A stretch of 64,000 nt of DNA from Paenibacillus pabuli (GTDB lineage: Bacteria; Bacillota; Bacilli; Paenibacillales; Paenibacillaceae), in NCBI RefSeq assembly GCF_023101145.1, contig NZ_CP073714.1:4836001-4900000 (forward strand). Direction: 5' to 3'. The position numbers and the translations under genes are program-made. Each line of letters begins with the position of its first letter. Within the stretch, counting starts at the first letter, position 1. Positions 45,422-54,467 of the stretch are shown here, in pieces. The notes beneath the pieces were generated by a model. It worked only from the letters and a program-made list of their open reading frames with translations. It was not told where the DNA came from and searched no databases.

Positions 45422-45461
45422 AAAGAACCGGTCCAGTCGGGTTTCCGTCTGCCGGTTCTTT
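45422..45461 (-). terminator. Probable terminator after tseB
   Basis: AAAGAACCGG (45422-45431) pairs perfectly with 45452-45461. The T-run on the minus strand is short (TTTG). Confidence 0.55.
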
Positions 45462-45498
45462 AATGTATTCTTTTCAAATGATAGTAAGCTTGCTGATT

Positions 45499-46029
45499 CT
45501 AGCTATTCGGGATCGTATAGACCAGATCTACCTGTTCCCCGTTACTAAAGCGGTAAAACCGATAATAGTTATGAGTATCATCGTTATAATACACTTGCCA
45601 TACATAGATTCCATTCACAACACCTGGCATAATTCGTTTGATCTCTCCACCTGGAACTTCTGAGCTGAACCGATTTCGAATCTGAGCTTCAGACATGCCG
45701 TTCTTCAACAGTTCACCGTGCACCGCATTGGTCCCCGTCACAGGTTTGTTGTTCTCATCGAACTTAATCCACACCAAGACATCCTGGTTATCCTTATCTT
45801 TGCCAATCAGGGTCCAGTATATGTTGTCTCCACCGTCTTTTTGCCCCCAAACATACTTACGCAGGTCTTCGTGTGACGTAATCCCCAGCTGTTCCTGGGC
45901 TGCCTGTATGGCCAATACCTCTTCCTTGCGCTGATCCTGGGTAACATAGACATAATAACGCTGAAGTCCAAACAGAATCAGAACCAGGAGCAGCAGCGAA
46001 ATCCATATCCACTTCTTTTTTTTCTTCAA
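45499..46029 (-). CDS. tseB: TseB/YpmB-like cell-wall elongation regulator
   Basis: This 176-residue protein has one N-terminal membrane helix (about 7-25, KKWIWISLLLLVLILFGLQ) and an outer domain made of two repeated small folds with WTLIGKDKDNQDVLVWIKFD and VWQVYYNDDTHNYYRFYRF. This is the DUF5590/YpmB layout. B. subtilis YpmB (TseB) helps control penicillin-binding protein 2A. It is in the expected chromosomal neighbourhood (asnS, dinG), though aspB is absent. Confidence 0.85.
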   Translation of the reverse strand: MKKKKKWIWISLLLLVLILFGLQRYYVYVTQDQRKEEVLAIQAAQEQLGITSHEDLRKYVWGQKDGGDNIYWTLIGKDKDNQDVLVWIKFDENNKPVTGTNAVHGELLKNGMSEAQIRNRFSSEVPGGEIKRIMPGVVNGIYVWQVYYNDDTHNYYRFYRFSNGEQVDLVYTIPNS

Positions 46030-46070
46030 AAGCCGAACTTCCTTTCCCTATGACGCTGCTGTCCTTGTAA

Positions 46071-47375
46071 TTAACGGGCAAGCAGACTGTCAAATGCCAG
46101 TTGAGACTCACGCAGAATACGCTCTTCATCCATTGTAAGACACTCCCCATGTTTAACCACTTGTTTACCATCTACCCACACATGCTCCACATCTTTGGCC
46201 GATGCCGAGTAGATCGTATGGGAAATTAGATCCGTATGAGGATAGAAATGGGCTTGTTCGATGTTCAGCGCGATGAAGTCGGCCTTCATGCCTGCTTGCA
46301 GAGCACCTGTATTGTTCAGGAAAATGGATTTGGCACCGTACGAAGTTCCGAGCAGCAGCGCTTCCCCTGCTGGAACTGCCGTAGGGTCACCGGATACCCC
46401 TTTATGAATCAATGCAGCCAGTCTCATCTCTTCAAACATATCCAAGTTATTGTTACTTGCCGGACCGTCTGTTCCCAGGGACACGGTCACGCCTGCTTTC
46501 AGCAGATCAGGTACACGCGCAACACCCGAAGCCAGTTTCAGGTTACTGCCTGGATTGTGGGAAACGGCTACATCATGCCGTGCGAGAATCTCGATCTCTT
46601 CATCATTCAGATGCACTGCATGCGCAACCAGAGATGGACGGGAGAAGAAGCCCAATTTCTCCAGATGTGCAACCGGACGCAGTCCGTAATCAGCCACGTT
46701 CTGCTCCACTTCACGAAGCGTCTCAGACATATGCGTATGCAAAGGCAGATTCAGGTCATGAGCTACCTGTACCAGCTTCTCTATGTAATCCGGAGGGCAA
46801 GTGTAAGGTGCGTGTGGAGAGATTACAGTTGTAATTCTTCCATCTGCTTGTCCATTCCATTGACGGGCAAATGCTGCGGACTCTTCCAGTTTGCGCTGTT
46901 GTTCTTCTTCTGAGCAAAGACCGATTACTCCACGTGCCAGAGCAGCCCGAACGCCGGATTGTTCCACCACTTTCGCCACCTGATCCATATGATCATACAT
47001 ATCCAGAAACGCCGTTGTACCGCCCTTCAACATTTCAAGCACGGATAGCGACGTGCCCCAATATACGTCTTCAGACGTCATTTTGGCTTCCATTGGCCAC
47101 ATTTTCTCCTGCAACCATACTTGTAACGCCAGATCATCACCATGGCCTCTCAGAAGCGACATCGCTGCGTGACCATGCGTATTGATCAGACCCGGCAAGA
47201 AGAGCAGTCCTTTTCCGTCCACCTTTGTCAGGTTTTCGTCTCCTTCCGGCAACGTCTCACCAATATGCACAATCTTGTCATTCTCGATGACCATGTAACC
47301 TTTGACTACTTTCCAATTCGTGCCCTCACTCACGGCAAATTTGCCGTTGTGAATGACCCATCTATTTGTCGTCAT
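46071..47375 (-). CDS. mtaD: 5-methylthioadenosine/S-adenosylhomocysteine deaminase
   Basis: This roughly 434-residue amidohydrolase has the metal-binding H-x-H in LINTHGHAAMSLLRG, the later metal and catalytic residues ISPHAPYTC, PLHTHMSET and the Asp of LGTDGPASNNNLD. Its overall pattern matches MtaD/SsnA-type deaminases acting on MTA and SAH. The start is placed at 47375 (MTTNRWVI), which overlaps the end of rex by 14 bases. It gives the cell a second outlet for methylthioadenosine beside the mtn pathway seen at 27-36 kb. Confidence 0.88.
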   Translation of the reverse strand: MTTNRWVIHNGKFAVSEGTNWKVVKGYMVIENDKIVHIGETLPEGDENLTKVDGKGLLFLPGLINTHGHAAMSLLRGHGDDLALQVWLQEKMWPMEAKMTSEDVYWGTSLSVLEMLKGGTTAFLDMYDHMDQVAKVVEQSGVRAALARGVIGLCSEEEQQRKLEESAAFARQWNGQADGRITTVISPHAPYTCPPDYIEKLVQVAHDLNLPLHTHMSETLREVEQNVADYGLRPVAHLEKLGFFSRPSLVAHAVHLNDEEIEILARHDVAVSHNPGSNLKLASGVARVPDLLKAGVTVSLGTDGPASNNNLDMFEEMRLAALIHKGVSGDPTAVPAGEALLLGTSYGAKSIFLNNTGALQAGMKADFIALNIEQAHFYPHTDLISHTIYSASAKDVEHVWVDGKQVVKHGECLTMDEERILRESQLAFDSLLAR

Positions 47376-48015
47376 CTTCCTCGTCGTCCTTTCCATTTTC
47401 CAAATAATAAGCAAGACTAAGCAGATCTGTCGTAAAATCGGCATGGTGAATGCGAATATGCGGCGGGGTCTTCAGGATGGTTGGCGCAAAATTAAGAATT
47501 GCCTCAATTCCTGACTCAATTAACTGATCCGCGACATTTTGGGCCTCCGTATCCGGAACCGTGATAATGCCTATCCGAATATTATCCTTTTTGACCGCAT
47601 CTGTTAATTCATTCATCGGCTGCACCGTCAGACTGTTGATTTGACTCCCAATCTTCGGACCGTAGGCATCAAATACAGCGACTATTTTCATGTTGTCTTT
47701 GAGATAGGCATTATAGTTGGACAAAGCATGTCCCAAATTACCTGCTCCGACAAGAGCCACATTGATCTGCTGGTCTATTTTTAAAATATGGCGGATTTTC
47801 TCGATGAGATATGAAACGTCATACCCGATCCCTTTACGACCAAAGTCACCGAAGTAAGCCAAGTCTTTACGAATTTGGGCAGGATTCAAATCCAGCCTCA
47901 GTCCAAGTTCTTGTGAAGAAACCGTATTGACTTCGCGCTGATGCAGTTCATTCAAATAACGCAAGTAAACAGGCAATCTACGCACCACGGCTTCCGAAAT
48001 TTTATCTGATTTCAT
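47362..48015 (-). CDS. rex: Redox-sensing transcriptional repressor Rex
   Basis: This 217-residue NADH-sensing repressor has an N-terminal winged helix (VVRRLPVYLRYLNEL, SSQELGLRLDLNPAQIRKDLA, YFGDFGRKGIGYDV) and a Rossmann domain with NVALVGAGNLGHALSNY. The C-terminal domain-swapping helix is followed by an acidic tail (DDEEDDD). High NADH/NAD ratios release it from DNA, derepressing fermentative genes. I searched by eye for TTGTGAAATATATTTCACAA-type sites near ackA and found none. Confidence 0.95.
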   Translation of the reverse strand: MKSDKISEAVVRRLPVYLRYLNELHQREVNTVSSQELGLRLDLNPAQIRKDLAYFGDFGRKGIGYDVSYLIEKIRHILKIDQQINVALVGAGNLGHALSNYNAYLKDNMKIVAVFDAYGPKIGSQINSLTVQPMNELTDAVKKDNIRIGIITVPDTEAQNVADQLIESGIEAILNFAPTILKTPPHIRIHHADFTTDLLSLAYYLENGKDDEEDDDK

Positions 48016-48057
48016 TCAATGCTCCCCCTTACCAAGGCCACGATAGATAGATGAAAA

Positions 48058-48117
48058 GAGGAGCACCCTGTCTAAAACGATGCAAAAATGATTACTGAAT
48101 TAAACAGGGTGCTCCTT
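48058..48117 (-). terminator. Long inverted repeat after dinG, possible terminator
   Basis: AGGAGCACCCTGT (48059-48072 region) pairs with ACAGGGTGCTCCT (about 48104-48116) across a 30-base loop. T residues are few on the minus side, so termination is uncertain. Confidence 0.5.
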
Positions 48118-48247
48118 GTTATAGAATGGATAATTGCTTAACTCACTTTACTCGTATATCCATGAAACGAATGAATGAGGTTACTCAATTTTACCGCCAA
48201 TCCATGACGGCATGCAATCATGCTAGCTACAGATTATAGCTGTTATT

Positions 48248-51109
48248 TTATTGCTGTTCATCGGCTGGTCTCTCGAGCCATTCCGAAATGCGTGGAACCA
48301 TCTGCTCAGTGAGCATGTGCTCCATTTTGGGACCAGGTAATGAATATAAAAAGTACTTTCCATAATACGCTTCAATGACGCGTGTATCGTATACAATCAC
48401 AATGCCTCTGTCTTTGCCAGTACGAACCAGTCTGCCAAATCCCTGCTTGAAACGGATGACCGCCTGGGGCACGGACAGCTTCATGAACGGGTTTTTCTTC
48501 TGCTGTTGCAAAAGCTCGCTCTTCGCTTCGACTAATGGATGATTCGGTGGCTGGAATGGCAATCTGACAATCGCAAGACAGGTCAGAGCCTCTCCGGGTA
48601 TGTCCACCCCTTCCCAGAAGCTGCTTGTGCCAAGAAGAACCGTCGCTTTTGCATCCTGGAAACGGCGTGTAAGCTTGGAACGGCTTCCGCTGTCCACCCC
48701 TTGGCCCAGCAAAGAGATATCATTGCCTGACAAGGCCTCCTTGAGCGGGTCATAGACCTGACGCAGCATACGGTAGGAGGTGAACAACACCATCATGCGT
48801 CCACGAGTCGCGATAGCCGTTTCCGCGAGAGAGTGCACGAGCATATCCACAAAGTGAGCATCGCCTACACTGCCCTTCACACTTGGGAAATCACGCGGAA
48901 TGACGAGCAGAGCCTGTTCGCGATAATTGAACGGTGACGGCAACATGGACGTTAACAGACGGTTATTCTCGGCAGCTTCCTGCAAGCCCAGCTGTTCGAT
49001 CATGAATTGAAATGACTTGTCAACGGAGAGCGTAGCCGATGTGAGCACAACGCTTTTCTTTTTATCAAAGAACATATCCTTCAATTGTGCACTGACATCG
49101 ACAGGAACAGCATAGAGTTGCAGTGATTTACTGCGGAACTGGCCGCTGGCCTCCATCCAGTACACGGTATTGGCATCATCCATGCGCATGAAGAAACGCA
49201 GATTATCTTTGATCGTCGCCAAATCCTTTAGCAGCCCTGAGATATCCGTAATCAGACTATCGGACTGATAATCATCCTGATCTTCTTTTACTTCAAGCAG
49301 CAGCTTGTCGCCTTTACGAATCAAATCCCCTAGAGTGACATAGATTTGGTTCTCAGCATCCTGCAATTCCTGCCATTTGGCTGGTTTTTGCGAAGGCTTC
49401 AGTCGAAGAGAGAATTGTCCAGTCTCGCCAGGAGAAGCATCGCTGCGTTCAGGCAGCAGGCCAAACAAGGTATCGCTTAGTCGATCCCACATCTCTTTGA
49501 CTTCGACGGCAAGCGGGAACATCTGATCAATCATGGAGCCCCACTGTACCGAATTTTCATGACCCGACAATTGAGAACGAAGCATAGGCAGTTGGCCATT
49601 ACGGCTATCTTTAAACAATCGGGTCAGTGTATGAACCAACGTGAAATATTTCATATGAAGACCAAGATGTTTACCGGCTACATCCTCCAGATGATGTGCT
49701 TCATCGATGACAAGACTTTCGTAGGCTGGCAGCAGCTGATGTGCTGCTTTGACATCTGTAAACAATTTCGAATGATTCGTAATCACGATATCGGACAGCC
49801 CGGCTTCATGTTTGGCCCGGTGATAGAAACATTTGCGGAACCAAGGACAGGAACGTCCAAGACAGGATTCGGACTCACTCTGTACCGTCTCCCAGAAGTC
49901 TCCTCCGCGCCCGCTTAGATTAAGCTCCTCATCGTCTCCAGACTCCGTCTGGGTAAGCCAGACAATCATCTGAGCTGCTGTAAAATAATCCTCTTTCGGT
50001 GTAGCGAACTCACGTTTATTGATTTTATGCTCAAATTTGCGAAGACACAGATAATGCCCCCGTCCTTTGAACACCGCTGCCTTGAACGGGAACGGAACCA
50101 CTTGGGTCAGCATAGGTATATCCCGTTCTCTCAATTGCTCCTGCAGGTTGATGGTATGTGTGCTGACCATGACTTTCTGTTCCTGTTTCACACTTTCATA
50201 GATGGCAGGCAACAAATAACCAAGTGATTTACCTGTACCCGTTCCAGCTTCGATTAATAGATGTTTCTCTTCATCCAATGCTTGTCGTACACTGCTGAAC
50301 ATCTGAGTTTGCGCCTCACGCTCCTCATAATGGTCCAGTGTCTCCTTCAGGTTATCTCTAACCTGATCCATAAACTGCTCAAAGCTTACGCCTTCCAGCG
50401 GGTTACCCTGTCGCTCATCTCGTGGTGAGCCTATATCGGTCCAGTCACTTACGTTCAGGGCGAGCTGACGGTAATACGTATGACCATCCAGATCCTGAAT
50501 CGGCTCTGATTCTTTCTCTGTACGCAATCCGTCGAAGAACCAACCCAAGTCACTGTCTTCTGGCGCAAACAGATCACTGAGGCGCTGAATCGTGATGAGA
50601 GGAAACGCACGCAGCTCATCGAGACACTTCAGTAATACAAAAGCTGTCGCAAGAGCATCACTGTCTGCCTGATGAGGGCGGTCGTGCTGAAACCCGAATT
50701 CGGATGACACATAACCAAGCTGATAAGAGCCCAGTGACGGGAACGTGATCTTGAGGAAATCAATCGTATCCAGAATCCTTCCGGTAAATGGCAAGTAACC
50801 ACAGCGATCGAGTGCATTTTGAAGAAAATGAAAATCAAAAGCAACGTTGTGTCCAACAAGTACAACATCGTCCAGCAGCGGAACCATCTCCATCATCATC
50901 TCTTCCAATGAGGGAGCATCCGCCACATCTTCATCAGTAATACCGGTTAACCCCGTAATAAACGGAGGAATCGGTACACCTGGGTTCACATAAGAACTAT
51001 ATATTTGAGTTATGCTGTAGTCATGATCTATGATGGCAAGTCCGGCCTGTATTATCTCACCGTCGGACTGCGTGCCGGTTGTTTCGAAATCCAATACGGC
51101 AAATTTCAT
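48248..51109 (-). CDS. dinG: DinG-family helicase with N-terminal DnaQ-like exonuclease domain
   Basis: This 953-residue protein has a DEDDh exonuclease domain (about 1-175; FAVLDFETTG, VGHNVAFDFHFL, HQADSDA). A superfamily 2 XPD-like helicase follows, with Walker A EAGTGTGKS (288-296) and DEAH in VIDEAHHLEDV. Four Cys (355, 416, 421, 427) are spaced as in the 4Fe-4S cluster of E. coli DinG (C-x4-C-x5-C after a distant Cys), so an iron-sulfur cluster is likely. Related proteins act in DNA repair. It is in the B. subtilis-like position beside panD. Confidence 0.93.
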   Translation of the reverse strand: MKFAVLDFETTGTQSDGEIIQAGLAIIDHDYSITQIYSSYVNPGVPIPPFITGLTGITDEDVADAPSLEEMMMEMVPLLDDVVLVGHNVAFDFHFLQNALDRCGYLPFTGRILDTIDFLKITFPSLGSYQLGYVSSEFGFQHDRPHQADSDALATAFVLLKCLDELRAFPLITIQRLSDLFAPEDSDLGWFFDGLRTEKESEPIQDLDGHTYYRQLALNVSDWTDIGSPRDERQGNPLEGVSFEQFMDQVRDNLKETLDHYEEREAQTQMFSSVRQALDEEKHLLIEAGTGTGKSLGYLLPAIYESVKQEQKVMVSTHTINLQEQLRERDIPMLTQVVPFPFKAAVFKGRGHYLCLRKFEHKINKREFATPKEDYFTAAQMIVWLTQTESGDDEELNLSGRGGDFWETVQSESESCLGRSCPWFRKCFYHRAKHEAGLSDIVITNHSKLFTDVKAAHQLLPAYESLVIDEAHHLEDVAGKHLGLHMKYFTLVHTLTRLFKDSRNGQLPMLRSQLSGHENSVQWGSMIDQMFPLAVEVKEMWDRLSDTLFGLLPERSDASPGETGQFSLRLKPSQKPAKWQELQDAENQIYVTLGDLIRKGDKLLLEVKEDQDDYQSDSLITDISGLLKDLATIKDNLRFFMRMDDANTVYWMEASGQFRSKSLQLYAVPVDVSAQLKDMFFDKKKSVVLTSATLSVDKSFQFMIEQLGLQEAAENNRLLTSMLPSPFNYREQALLVIPRDFPSVKGSVGDAHFVDMLVHSLAETAIATRGRMMVLFTSYRMLRQVYDPLKEALSGNDISLLGQGVDSGSRSKLTRRFQDAKATVLLGTSSFWEGVDIPGEALTCLAIVRLPFQPPNHPLVEAKSELLQQQKKNPFMKLSVPQAVIRFKQGFGRLVRTGKDRGIVIVYDTRVIEAYYGKYFLYSLPGPKMEHMLTEQMVPRISEWLERPADEQQ

Positions 51110-51184
51110 TGCAATGTACGGTCCCTTCCATTCCAGTCTATGTTACAGCATAGCAAAAAAAAGGGCATTTGAAAATTAACTGAC

Positions 51185-51231
51185 AAAAAAGGCGGTGTCC
51201 CCGCCGCTATGCCAGAGGAGGGAACACCGTC
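51185..51231 (-). terminator. Intrinsic terminator after the TPR-like gene
   Basis: GACGGTGTTCCC pairs imperfectly with GGGGACACCGCC, followed by six T residues on the minus strand, just after the stop at 51251. Confidence 0.82.
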
Positions 51232-51250
51232 TTATGCCGCCGAATAGCCC

Positions 51251-51898
51251 TTAATTTAAGGCAGTCAGCTGATTTGCATATTGCAATTTTCCGCTGTTCA
51301 AACGACAGGCTTCCATGTTATACAGCGGTTCGGTCAACGTCGGGTCATACTGAAGCGCCTGCGCAAATAGTGAACATGCTCCTTCAGGGTTCGCAAGTTT
51401 GGCCTCAATACAGCCCAGGACGTTACATACGAGTCCTTTCAATCTTGGCGAACCGTTCAGGTGCATAATCCGCTGCAAGTGTATCCCAGCTTCCTCGGTT
51501 TGTTCCAGGTTAAGATGAGCCAGAGCCAGATAAAAACGAGTCAGTGCAGTTTCCGGATAGTCGGTCACAACTCTGGAAAATTGCATAATCGCCTGCGGGT
51601 ACATTTGAAGCTTGAAATATCCCTGACCGCGACTGAAGCACTCCAGATGCAGTTCGGGCAGTGCGGTAACAGCTTCCTGTTCAGGTGCAAGGGAAGCAGG
51701 CTTATCCAGCTCCTTTTCCCTCACCTGGCTCATTTTTTCTTCAAACATCAGCCACTCATCAATCATCCCGTCGCTCATCCGCTTCAGCAAATTCCACTTT
51801 TGCAGCAGTTCCTGTTTGTTTAGGCCTTCAGCAGAAGGGTAGCGCTTGATAATTTCATCTAACATGTCGTTCATTTCTGCGAAAACATGCTGGAACAT
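51251..51898 (-). CDS. TPR-like protein between panD and dinG
   Basis: This 215-residue soluble protein has about three tetratricopeptide-like repeats in its C-terminal part: CFSRGQGYFKLQMYPQAIMQF, TRFYLALAHLNLEQTEEAGIHL and LGCIEAKLANPEGACSLFAQAL. The N-terminal 80 residues are helical and charged (LLQKWNLLKRMSDGMIDEW). It has no catalytic motif and probably binds other proteins. It has its own terminator and lies about 90 bases downstream of panD. I do not recognise a named family; a similar TPR gene occurs at 60142. Confidence 0.75.
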   Translation of the reverse strand: MFQHVFAEMNDMLDEIIKRYPSAEGLNKQELLQKWNLLKRMSDGMIDEWLMFEEKMSQVREKELDKPASLAPEQEAVTALPELHLECFSRGQGYFKLQMYPQAIMQFSRVVTDYPETALTRFYLALAHLNLEQTEEAGIHLQRIMHLNGSPRLKGLVCNVLGCIEAKLANPEGACSLFAQALQYDPTLTEPLYNMEACRLNSGKLQYANQLTALN

Positions 51899-51991
51899 CG
51901 ATGCATCCCCACCCTTGAAAAAATGGATTAGTGCAGTGACCTGTACTCATTTTTTGTAGAATGGGTCGATTTCATTCCCCTTACCAGTCGA

Positions 51992-52375
51992 TTACATAAT
52001 CGTCGCATGAACTTCGTGCTTCATCGTTTGAACAGGTTTATTCTGTCCATCCACAAAAACAACAGTAGGTTTGTGATGATTTGCCTCTTCTTGAGACATC
52101 ATCGCATATGAAATGATAATGACGGTATCGCCAGGCTGTACCAGACGCGCCGCAGCTCCATTCAAGCAGATCACTCCACTTCCACGTGGACCTGGGATGA
52201 CATAGGTTTCCAGACGTGCGCCATTGTTGTTATTCACAATTTGCACTTTTTCATTTTCCATCAGATCGGAAGTTTCCATTAGATCCTCATCAATGGTAAT
52301 GCTACCCACATAGTTCAGGTTCGCTTCCGTAACGGTAGCCCGGTGAATTTTGGATTTCATTAGTGTTCTAAACAT
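51992..52375 (-). CDS. panD: Aspartate 1-decarboxylase proenzyme
   Basis: This 127-residue self-cleaving enzyme makes beta-alanine for pantothenate. The cleavage site Gly24-Ser25 is in NYVGSITID, generating the pyruvoyl group on Ser25. The Tyr22 before it, [12 protein letters not shown] near the start and [19 protein letters not shown], are typical. It overlaps panC by eight bases and ends the panBCD operon. Confidence 0.97.
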   Translation of the reverse strand: MFRTLMKSKIHRATVTEANLNYVGSITIDEDLMETSDLMENEKVQIVNNNNGARLETYVIPGPRGSGVICLNGAAARLVQPGDTVIIISYAMMSQEEANHHKPTVVFVDGQNKPVQTMKHEVHATIM

Positions 52376-53264
52376 GGGACAGCACCTCCGAATTATGCAG
52401 CCTTATATTGTCAATCAATCTGGTTTTGCCGAATTTTACTGCAAGAGCGATCAGCAGATCGTCACGACCATGAACTTTGTCCTGATCCGCAAGTGGCTCC
52501 AGACTTGGAAAAGCCTGAATTTCAGCATAATCAATCACGGCCATGGGTGAACGTTCAATGTTCTGACGCAATATACCACGAATATCTGCTGCTGTCATCG
52601 CTGTTCCTGCATCCACAGCTTCCTGTGCCTCGCGCAGTGCCTTGGACAGAACGAGAGCTTCCTGACGCTGTTCTGTGCTGAGGTATACGTTGCGAGAACT
52701 AAGAGCCAAACCATCATTTTCACGAACGATTGGGCAAGGCACAACCTCAATCGGCATGTTCAAATCATTAACCATCTGCTGAATGACAGCTACCTGCTGT
52801 GCATCCTTCATTCCAAAAAATGCACGCTGTGGTTGTACAACGTTAAACAGTTTCGTGACAACTGTAGTCACTCCATCAAAATGCCCTGGACGTGATGCAC
52901 CGCATAAGCGATCCGTTAAACGGGAAACCGAAACGGTCGTTTGTGTAGGCTGTGGATACATCTCTTCAACAGAGGGAATAAATACGATATCAACCCCTTC
53001 TGCCCGTGCAGTTTCCACATCTCTGTCTTCATCCCTAGGATAACTGTCAAAGTCCTCATTCGGACCGAATTGAATTGGATTTACAAATATGGTCAAAACC
53101 ACGATGTCACTCTGTTGTTTCGCCGCGTGCATCAAACTGGCATGGCCTTCATGAAGAAATCCCATCGTAGGCACAAGTCCTACAACGGACTCTCTGGACT
53201 GAATCGACTGACGTTTCAAGCTAAGTTCTTGTCTTAATTCTGCGATTGTCCGTATCACTTTCAT
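52368..53264 (-). CDS. panC: Pantothenate synthetase
   Basis: This 298-residue adenylate-forming ligase joins pantoate and beta-alanine. Class I synthetase-like motifs are seen: [19 protein letters not shown] with the HIGH-like [20 protein letters not shown], and the KMSKS-like loop [11 protein letters not shown]. It overlaps panB by four bases (ATGA) and panD by eight, so translation is coupled along the operon. Confidence 0.97.
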   Translation of the reverse strand: MKVIRTIAELRQELSLKRQSIQSRESVVGLVPTMGFLHEGHASLMHAAKQQSDIVVLTIFVNPIQFGPNEDFDSYPRDEDRDVETARAEGVDIVFIPSVEEMYPQPTQTTVSVSRLTDRLCGASRPGHFDGVTTVVTKLFNVVQPQRAFFGMKDAQQVAVIQQMVNDLNMPIEVVPCPIVRENDGLALSSRNVYLSTEQRQEALVLSKALREAQEAVDAGTAMTAADIRGILRQNIERSPMAVIDYAEIQAFPSLEPLADQDKVHGRDDLLIALAVKFGKTRLIDNIRLHNSEVLSHV

Positions 53265-54136
53265 ACGCTCGTCTCCACCTTTTCTTTACGATGTCCATAC
53301 AGCTGATCCAGAACGCCGTCAGCTGCGGTAAATACATGCTCTTCTGCCGGGAATGAGCGATCCTTGACTTCTTTCACATAGGATTCAATGCTATTGCGAA
53401 TCAATGTACCTACATCTCCATACGATTTGACAAAGCGTTTTGGCGTATACGGGGAAGCATACTGAACCACATCATGGAATACCAGTACCTGGCCATCGCA
53501 CCCTCTACCTGCTCCGATACCAATCGTGGGAATAGACAGTTCTTCCGAGATCGCTCTTGCCACTTCTTCCGTGACCAGTTCAAGCACAATGCCGAAAGCT
53601 CCGGCAGCTTCAAGCGCCTTGGCTTCGTCCATCAGCCGTTTGGCATCTGCAGCATCCTTGCCCTGAATACGATAACCGCCAATTTGATTCACGGATTGTG
53701 GTGTAAGCCCGATATGTCCGAGGACAGGTACACCGGCTCGCACAACCGCTTTTACCGTATCTGCAATTTCGAGACCGCCCTCCATCTTGACCGCATGTGC
53801 GTGACCTTCCTGCATCAGACGACGGACACCTTTGAGTGTCTCGTCCACACTGCCATGATACGTCATGAAGGGCATATCAGCCACGATAAATGTATTTCCC
53901 GCACCACGTACTACAGAACGTGTATGGTACACCATATCGTCGATCGTAACAGGTAAGGTGGAATTATAACCCAGTACCACGTTTCCCAGTGAATCACCAA
54001 CCAGAATGAGGTCGATACCTGCTTCCTCGGCCAATTGGGCTGTTGGATAATCGTAAGCTGTTATCATGCTAAGCGGCACGCCGTCCTGCTTATATTTTTT
54101 CATTTTCACAATATTCAAAGCCTGTTTATTTGCCAT
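53261..54136 (-). CDS. panB: 3-methyl-2-oxobutanoate hydroxymethyltransferase
   Basis: This roughly 291-residue barrel enzyme makes ketopantoate from ketoisovalerate and methylene-THF. Visible motifs are MITAYDYPTAQLAEEAGID, LVGDSLGNVVLGY, VKMEGG and VLGHIGLTPQSV, with the catalytic Glu in LELVTEEVA. I place the start at 54136 (MANKQAL); ATG codons at 54145 and 54157 are in frame and the AGAGGAG site sits nearer to the first, so the start is uncertain by a few residues. A terminator-like hairpin lies 40 bases upstream. Confidence 0.95.
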   Translation of the reverse strand: MANKQALNIVKMKKYKQDGVPLSMITAYDYPTAQLAEEAGIDLILVGDSLGNVVLGYNSTLPVTIDDMVYHTRSVVRGAGNTFIVADMPFMTYHGSVDETLKGVRRLMQEGHAHAVKMEGGLEIADTVKAVVRAGVPVLGHIGLTPQSVNQIGGYRIQGKDAADAKRLMDEAKALEAAGAFGIVLELVTEEVARAISEELSIPTIGIGAGRGCDGQVLVFHDVVQYASPYTPKRFVKSYGDVGTLIRNSIESYVKEVKDRSFPAEEHVFTAADGVLDQLYGHRKEKVETSV

Positions 54137-54177
54137 TTTCGCCATGGCTCCTCTCATCTTTTCAATTTAAACGCAAC

Positions 54178-54206
54178 AAAAAAACCTTTTAGTTTCCACT
54201 AAAAAG
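54178..54206 (-). terminator. Terminator in the leader of panBCD
   Basis: CTTTTTAG pairs with CTAAAAGG (two G-U or mismatched ends) across a short loop, then seven T residues, on the minus strand. Because a promoter-like sequence lies between birA and this hairpin, it may work as an attenuator for panBCD rather than only as the end of birA. Confidence 0.7.
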
Positions 54207-54398
54207 TCCCGAAAAGTCAAAAAAGAGTCACTTGCGATCGTCCCTTCTGTCTCGGTCCTCTTCGGCTCAGAGCAGAATCCAACAACTCACTTTGCTACCA
54301 TTCCTGCCTTGTCACTGCAACATTTTTGAAGCAGAACAAAGCATACTATTGCCGGAGTGCAATTCGGTCTGCATTAACCGATATCGCCTCACGAACAC
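54207..54398 (-). ncRNA. Candidate leader RNA of panBCD
   Basis: The roughly 230-base transcript from the promoter at 54399-54427 would include a TCGGT/ACCGA hairpin (about 54364-54381), a TTCTGCTC/GAG-A-CAGAA hairpin with one bulged A (54245-54277), and the terminator. A structured 'pan' motif is known upstream of pantothenate genes in Firmicutes; bulged A residues are a feature of it, but I cannot confirm membership by eye. Confidence 0.4.
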
Positions 54399-54427
54399 AG
54401 TATACCAAAGTTCTGCTCAAAGTTCAC
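54399..54427 (-). promoter_or_regulatory. Probable promoter for panBCD
   Basis: On the minus strand TATACT (54399-54404) lies 17 bases after a weak -35 GTGAAC (54422-54427), about 260 bases upstream of panB and 40 bases after the birA stop. Confidence 0.5.
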
Positions 54428-54467
54428 GTCTTATGTTCATTTTAACGGTGTAGATTCGACAAATTGT

